In this document: in pieces, positions 60,167-64,000 of the stretch
How positions within the stretch are numbered: position 1 is the first letter of the stretch
Layout: the number at the start of each line of letters is the position of its first letter
Assembly: GCF_046719735.1 (NCBI RefSeq)
Contig: NZ_JAUTWQ010000010.1
Span: forward strand, 186,001 to 250,000
Direction of reading: 5' to 3'
DNA length: 64,000 nucleotides
Origin: Halobacillus_B rhizosphaerae
GTDB taxonomy: Bacteria > Bacillota > Bacilli > Bacillales > Halobacillaceae
Position numbers and translations under genes: made by a program
The notes under the pieces: model-generated
The model's database searches: none
Seen by the model: the letters and a program-made list of their open reading frames with translations, nothing else
What the model was told of the DNA's origin: nothing

Positions 60167-60183
60167 CTCGTGACTTTTTTCTT

Positions 60184-61575
60184 TTAAAAATTAATCATAG
60201 AAGTTGGATTAATCGCATTCGACTTCGCGTAATTCCAAGTTCCACGGTGCAATTCAAAGTGCACGTGCGGTCCGGTTGAATCACCGGTGCTTCCCATTAA
60301 GCCAATCTGAGTTCCTTGGGAAACATACTGTCCTTCTCCAACCAGCCTTTGTTCCATATGAGCGTAAACTGTAGTATAGATCTGGCCATTAATAGAGTGG
60401 GTTATAAATACCACTTTCCCATAAGTGTCAGAATCATAGGAACGGAAGACCTGTCCAGATGCGGACGCGTAAATAGGTGTACCTTCCGTGTTCGCAATAT
60501 CAACACCAGGGTGCATCTCGCCGTCCCTTGGGCCGAAGTAAGAGGAAATAATTCCTGTTGCCGGACGGGCAAAGTTTCCACTTGCTGCTGGCGGAGCAGA
60601 AGTATGAGATACGCTGGAACTGCTAGAGCTGGAGCTTTCCGAGCTGCCTGAAGAACTGGAGGATGTAGATTTAGCCGCTTGAGCTTTTTCTCTCGCCGCT
60701 TTTTCTCTTGCAGCTTTTTTACGTGCTGCTTCTTCCGCTTTCTTCTTTCTTTCTATTTCTGCTTGAATTTCGGACTCGTGTTTCTTCGCTGCGTCCATGG
60801 CTGCCTGAATGGATGCCTGTTGCTTGTCCAGCAATTCCTGACGCTCTTTTAACTGCATCTTTTGATGACTAAGTTCGCTATTCTGCTCTTTTAATTTCTC
60901 AAGCATTTGTTCTTTTTTTGCTTTTTGATCAGCGAGCTGGGCTTTGATGGATTCTAGATCCTTTTTCGCCTGGACGAGCTGCTTTTTCTTCTCTTCTACT
61001 TTTACCTTTTTCTCCTGCAAAAGCTTCTTTTCTTTCATATGAGTGTCCATAATGTTTTTGTCTTGATCCATAATCGTGGTTACCGCTGAAGCACGATCAA
61101 GAAAATCACCAAAACTCTGGGCGCCCATTAATACTTCCAAGTACTTAACGTCCCCGCCATTTTGCTGAAGGGCACGCAAACGTTTCGTTAACAATTCTTC
61201 CCGTTTTTTGATCCTTTTCTTTAATTCAGCAATATCCGATTCCAGCTGCTTAATGTCAGCTTCTGTCTGCTTAATTTCTTCTTGTTTTGCTTCAAGCTTT
61301 TTTTCATTTTCATCTAATTTATTTACCAGCTTCGTAATATTCGATTCTGTAGTCGACTGTTTTTTTTCGTTTTCAGCAATTTTCTTTTCGGTTTGTTCTT
61401 TCTTGCTGGAAACATCATTTTTCTTATCCTTAACGTCTCCTTGTTTATCCTGGAGATCGTTGATTTCGCCTCTTACGTCGTCTAATTTAGAGTCGGCCGC
61501 TACATGCTCTGAAGAAGCAAGCAGTGAGGCAGCTATGAGTAGTGTAGATAATACTGTCACATTGAACTTTTTCAT
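60184..61575 (-). CDS. EnvC/PcsB-like coiled-coil M23 peptidoglycan hydrolase
   Basis: About 463 residues. A signal peptide is followed by a long coiled coil (about 35-270, rich in Lys/Glu/Gln), a Ala/Lys and Ser-rich linker, and a LytM/M23 domain with zinc ligands HPGVD and HVHFE. This is the architecture of hydrolases activated by FtsEX at the septum; the gene directly follows ftsX. ATG 61575 is preferred, ten bases after AGGGGAG. Confidence 0.9.
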   Translation of the reverse strand: MKKFNVTVLSTLLIAASLLASSEHVAADSKLDDVRGEINDLQDKQGDVKDKKNDVSSKKEQTEKKIAENEKKQSTTESNITKLVNKLDENEKKLEAKQEEIKQTEADIKQLESDIAELKKRIKKREELLTKRLRALQQNGGDVKYLEVLMGAQSFGDFLDRASAVTTIMDQDKNIMDTHMKEKKLLQEKKVKVEEKKKQLVQAKKDLESIKAQLADQKAKKEQMLEKLKEQNSELSHQKMQLKERQELLDKQQASIQAAMDAAKKHESEIQAEIERKKKAEEAARKKAAREKAAREKAQAAKSTSSSSSGSSESSSSSSSSVSHTSAPPAASGNFARPATGIISSYFGPRDGEMHPGVDIANTEGTPIYASASGQVFRSYDSDTYGKVVFITHSINGQIYTTVYAHMEQRLVGEGQYVSQGTQIGLMGSTGDSTGPHVHFELHRGTWNYAKSNAINPTSMINF

Positions 61576-61599
61576 CAGACCTGTTCTCCCCTTTTCCAC

Positions 61600-62493
61600 T
61601 TATACTTTCAGGAATTTCCTAACACTCATCACGCTTCCCCATACACCGATAAAAGCACCGATCGCTAAGATAATTCCTGCGAGCTCCCATACAAACGGAT
61701 TGAAAGGAAGTAACTCGACAAAGTCAAATTTGATCTTGTCACGCAAATGATAGTAAAGATAGTAATAGCCGGAAGCGACCCCTGCAATAGGGATAATCGA
61801 ACCAAGCACCCCCAGCATCAGTCCTTCGATAAAGAACGGCCAGCGGATAAATCCATTGGTGGCTCCTACTAACTTCATAATTCCGATCTCTTTGCCTCGT
61901 GCTATAATCGTAATCTTAATCGTATTGGAGATGAGGAAAATCGCTGTAAAAACAAGACCGACAATCAGCGCTAATCCTATGTTTCTAGCATATTTATTAA
62001 ACTGGAACAAACGCTGCACAATTTCTTCGCCATAGTCCACCTTATACACGTGGTCAAATTCTTTAATTTTATTTGCAATGGGCACAACGTCTGTCGGATT
62101 CTTCGGTTTGATCACATACGCATCATTCAGTGGATTGCTTTGTTTAAATAATTCGAAAGCCTTTCCCTGATCTCCTAAACTATCAATCAGCTCTTTTAAC
62201 TCTTCTTCTTTTGGAGAGAAGTTAATACTTTCTAAATCAGGGAGACTATTCAATTTATCTTTTAAGGCATCCGCCTCCTGACCACTAGCCGTCCGGTCGA
62301 CAAGCACCTTAATTTCAACATCTTTTTCCACTTTGTTCGCGACTTCATTGAGATTCAACATCACGGCAAGAAAAACACCGACGAGCAGTAAAGTAGTAGT
62401 CACCGCACCGATCGCAGAAACGGTCATCCAGCCATTTCTCCAAACACTTTTACCACCTTCACGAAAATGACGTCCGAGAGTTCTAAATTTCAT
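61600..62493 (-). CDS. ftsX: Cell division ABC-type protein FtsX
   Basis: 297 residues with four transmembrane helices and a large extracytoplasmic loop between the first and second (about 45-165), which contacts the peptidoglycan hydrolase. It transmits FtsE ATPase cycles to the wall. I prefer ATG 62493, seven bases after GGGGAG; in-frame starts at 62499 and 62517 are badly spaced. It overlaps ftsE by 11 bases. Confidence 0.94.
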   Translation of the reverse strand: MKFRTLGRHFREGGKSVWRNGWMTVSAIGAVTTTLLLVGVFLAVMLNLNEVANKVEKDVEIKVLVDRTASGQEADALKDKLNSLPDLESINFSPKEEELKELIDSLGDQGKAFELFKQSNPLNDAYVIKPKNPTDVVPIANKIKEFDHVYKVDYGEEIVQRLFQFNKYARNIGLALIVGLVFTAIFLISNTIKITIIARGKEIGIMKLVGATNGFIRWPFFIEGLMLGVLGSIIPIAGVASGYYYLYYHLRDKIKFDFVELLPFNPFVWELAGIILAIGAFIGVWGSVMSVRKFLKV

Positions 62494-63169
62494 AACCATA
62501 CTCCCCTCGAGCTTCATCTCGCACGATCATGCCGTCTTCAATCGCAATGACACGTTTACGGATGGTATTTACAATTTCCTGACTGTGGGTTGCCATTAAT
62601 ACAGTAGTACCGGCAGAGTTGATTTCCTCTAAAATGTGCATAATTTCCCAAGAAGTATCGGGATCGAGGTTCCCTGTAGGCTCATCCGCTATGAGCAGCT
62701 TGGGGTGATTGACGATCGCTCGTGCGATAGAAACCCTTTGCTGCTCTCCTCCAGATAGCTCATCCGGAATAAAGCGTGCTTTATTCTTCAAACGAACCTG
62801 GTCGAGCACATCCATTACTCTGCGGCGGATATTTACCGGAGTTTCTTCAATTACTTCTAAAGCAAAGGCAACATTTTCATAAACTGTGAGTCTTGGAAGG
62901 AGCCGGAAATCCTGATATACGACTCCAATCTGCCGCCGAAGCTTAGGTACACGCCGTTCTTTAATAGTCGTCAAATTCTGGTCATTAATCATAACGGTTC
63001 CTTTGCTGGCTTTCTCCTCACGAAACATAAGTCTGACAAATGTCGATTTGCCTGCCCCGCTCGGTCCTACTACATAAACAAATTCACCTTGATCAATATG
63101 TACGTCTAACCCGTTTAAAGCCGTCACTCCATTGGGGTACGTCTTATAAACACCCTTCATATCTATCAT
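62483..63169 (-). CDS. ftsE: Cell division ATP-binding protein FtsE
   Basis: 228-residue ABC ATPase with Walker A GPSGAGKST, Q-loop VYQDFRLLP (the FtsE-type DFRLL), signature LSGGEQQR, Walker B LLIADEPT and switch His ATHS. It partners with FtsX. ATG start with AAAGGTGAG upstream. In Bacillus it follows cccB, as here. Confidence 0.95.
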   Translation of the reverse strand: MIDMKGVYKTYPNGVTALNGLDVHIDQGEFVYVVGPSGAGKSTFVRLMFREEKASKGTVMINDQNLTTIKERRVPKLRRQIGVVYQDFRLLPRLTVYENVAFALEVIEETPVNIRRRVMDVLDQVRLKNKARFIPDELSGGEQQRVSIARAIVNHPKLLIADEPTGNLDPDTSWEIMHILEEINSAGTTVLMATHSQEIVNTIRKRVIAIEDGMIVRDEARGEYGYEI

Positions 63170-63245
63170 TTTACTCTCACCTTTATCTCTTTTGTATCTA
63201 GTTCATGATGCTGTGCATACATGTGTCTGTCTTAAGTCCGTACCC

Positions 63246-63254
63246 ATTATAACA
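63246..63254 (-). promoter_or_regulatory. Extended -10 promoter for ftsEX
   Basis: On the minus strand TG-T-TATAAT is an extended -10, about 80 bases before the ftsE start codon. No clear -35 is visible. Confidence 0.5.
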
Positions 63255-63363
63255 TCTTAATTCTATTTTTTTAGACATAAAAATATTACATTTGTGTTTC
63301 ATAAAGTTACTTACATTGATAAGATTCGTCAAATTTCTTAGAACCCCTTCTTTTTTCCTATAT

Positions 63364-63392
63364 AAAAAAACCCAACTCACGAGAGTCGGGCT
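63364..63392 (-). terminator. Terminator after cccB
   Basis: CCCAACTC (63371-63378) and GAGTCGGG (63383-63390) pair with one G-U/mismatch, followed by seven Ts on the minus strand. Confidence 0.8.
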
Positions 63393-63407
63393 TTTCCTAA
63401 GTATAAG

Positions 63408-63812
63408 TTACTTCTTAGCGGCTAGCCAGCTGGCGATCAATTCGCGGTCAGAGTCTCCAACAGATTGAGGCGGCATACCATTTTTTCCGTTTTTAATAAT
63501 GTTCTGGATGTCATCAGCTGAATACTTGGCGCCGACTTTTTGTAACGAAGGTCCGTATCCGCCGCCCAGGTCATTGCCGTGGCAGCTAATGCAGCCGTTT
63601 TGTTCGAATGCTTCTTTAGCTGCCTTCGCATCCACATCTGAACTCGCTTGGTCCCCGTTTCCGGAGCTATCCTTACTCCCTTGAGAAGAATCATCCTGAG
63701 AGGTTTGGTCAGACTGATCATTGGAACCAGATCCACCCTCATCCCCTCCGCCGCTGCAGGCGCTAAGAACTAACAGTACGGTAAGAAGTAGTGCAAATAA
63801 TAGTTTCTTCAA
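63408..63812 (-). CDS. cccB: Lipoprotein cytochrome c-551
   Basis: 134 residues. Signal with lipobox LSAC, an acidic Gly/Ser linker, and a C-terminal cytochrome c domain with heme motif CISCH and Met ligand in the NGMPP segment. It carries electrons outside the membrane to a terminal oxidase. TTG start (63812) with AGGGGG seven bases upstream. Confidence 0.92.
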   Translation of the reverse strand: MKKLLFALLLTVLLVLSACSGGGDEGGSGSNDQSDQTSQDDSSQGSKDSSGNGDQASSDVDAKAAKEAFEQNGCISCHGNDLGGGYGPSLQKVGAKYSADDIQNIIKNGKNGMPPQSVGDSDRELIASWLAAKK

Positions 63813-63867
63813 TAGTGTTCCCCCTAGCTCTGTAATTATCGGATAACACAGAGATATTATAACCTAG

Positions 63868-64000
63868 TCAAGACGTTTTGAAACCCTCGCCAAGCACCTC
63901 AGAAGCGTTCATAGCCACGACAAATGCCCCAGGATCAATCACTTTGACAGTTTGTGTCAATTTAATGAATTCATTCTGCTGCACCACACACATAATGACC
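63868..64000 (-). CDS. yvjA: YitT/DUF2179-family membrane protein, C-terminal end only
   Basis: Forty-three codons before TGA (63868-63870) give the family's cytoplasmic tail (VIDPGAFVVAMNASEVLGEGF), typical of DUF2179. Gene order yvjA-cccB-ftsE-ftsX matches B. subtilis. The rest lies beyond the right edge. Confidence 0.75.
   Translation of the reverse strand, partial: VIMCVVQQNEFIKLTQTVKVIDPGAFVVAMNASEVLGEGFKTS

Overview
The window looks like a chromosome segment of a moderately halophilic, endospore-type Bacillaceae (Halobacillus or a close relative). The basis is protein-level resemblance to Bacillus families, strong AGGAGG-type ribosome binding sites, frequent TTG/GTG starts, AT-rich intergenic DNA with intrinsic terminators, and the conserved block yvjA-cccB-ftsE-ftsX-...-ctpB-minJ. 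I see no rRNA, tRNA, CRISPR array, prophage or complete insertion sequence.

Layout. 1-13 kb: a Hpt-REC-GGDEF-REC regulator cut by the left edge, prfC with a terminator-bearing leader, a SWIM-SNF2 helicase, ctaA, a HAD dehalogenase, a multi-PAS diguanylate cyclase, and a gapN-type dehydrogenase that seems to start at ATT. 12.6-14 kb: a BASS-type symporter and a 59-residue membrane protein. 14-22.6 kb: a six-gene operon in the gene order of rhizobactin rhbABCDEF (aminotransferase, decarboxylase, NIS synthetase, acetyltransferase, N-hydroxylase, NIS synthetase), expected to make a schizokinen-type citrate dihydroxamate siderophore. Its promoter has a perfect 7-1-7 Fur box between -35 and -10. 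24.7-28.7 kb: the matching uptake system (ATPase, two permeases, divergent binding lipoprotein, again with Fur boxes). 28.9-29.8 kb: an AraC regulator joined to a LysE remnant. 30.2-35 kb: an operon of unknown pathway (glutamate-synthase-like flavoprotein, acetolactate-synthase-like ThDP enzyme, aldehyde dehydrogenase).

35-38 kb holds minJ and ctpB, and 60.2-64 kb holds an EnvC/PcsB-like M23 hydrolase, ftsX, ftsE, cccB and the end of yvjA. These two blocks are normally close together, but here about 22 kb separates them. The intervening segment carries secreted proteins (M6 protease, PhoX-like protein, two CWB2-repeat proteins), a copper operon (csoR-copA-copZ), a DUF4396 protein with a sigma-B-like promoter, and an eight-gene envelope operon.

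That envelope operon (49.97 to 43.38 kb, minus strand) is the best candidate for an undescribed system. It encodes a polysaccharide deacetylase, an MGDG-synthase/MurG-like glycosyltransferase, UppP, a DedA protein, an ECF sigma factor, its zinc-finger anti-sigma factor, a bactofilin-like membrane protein and a DedA-PAP2 fusion with degraded catalytic residues. An ECF-type promoter (TGAACT-N16-CGTC) lies just upstream of the first gene, so the sigma factor may control its own operon, coupling envelope stress to undecaprenyl-phosphate recycling.
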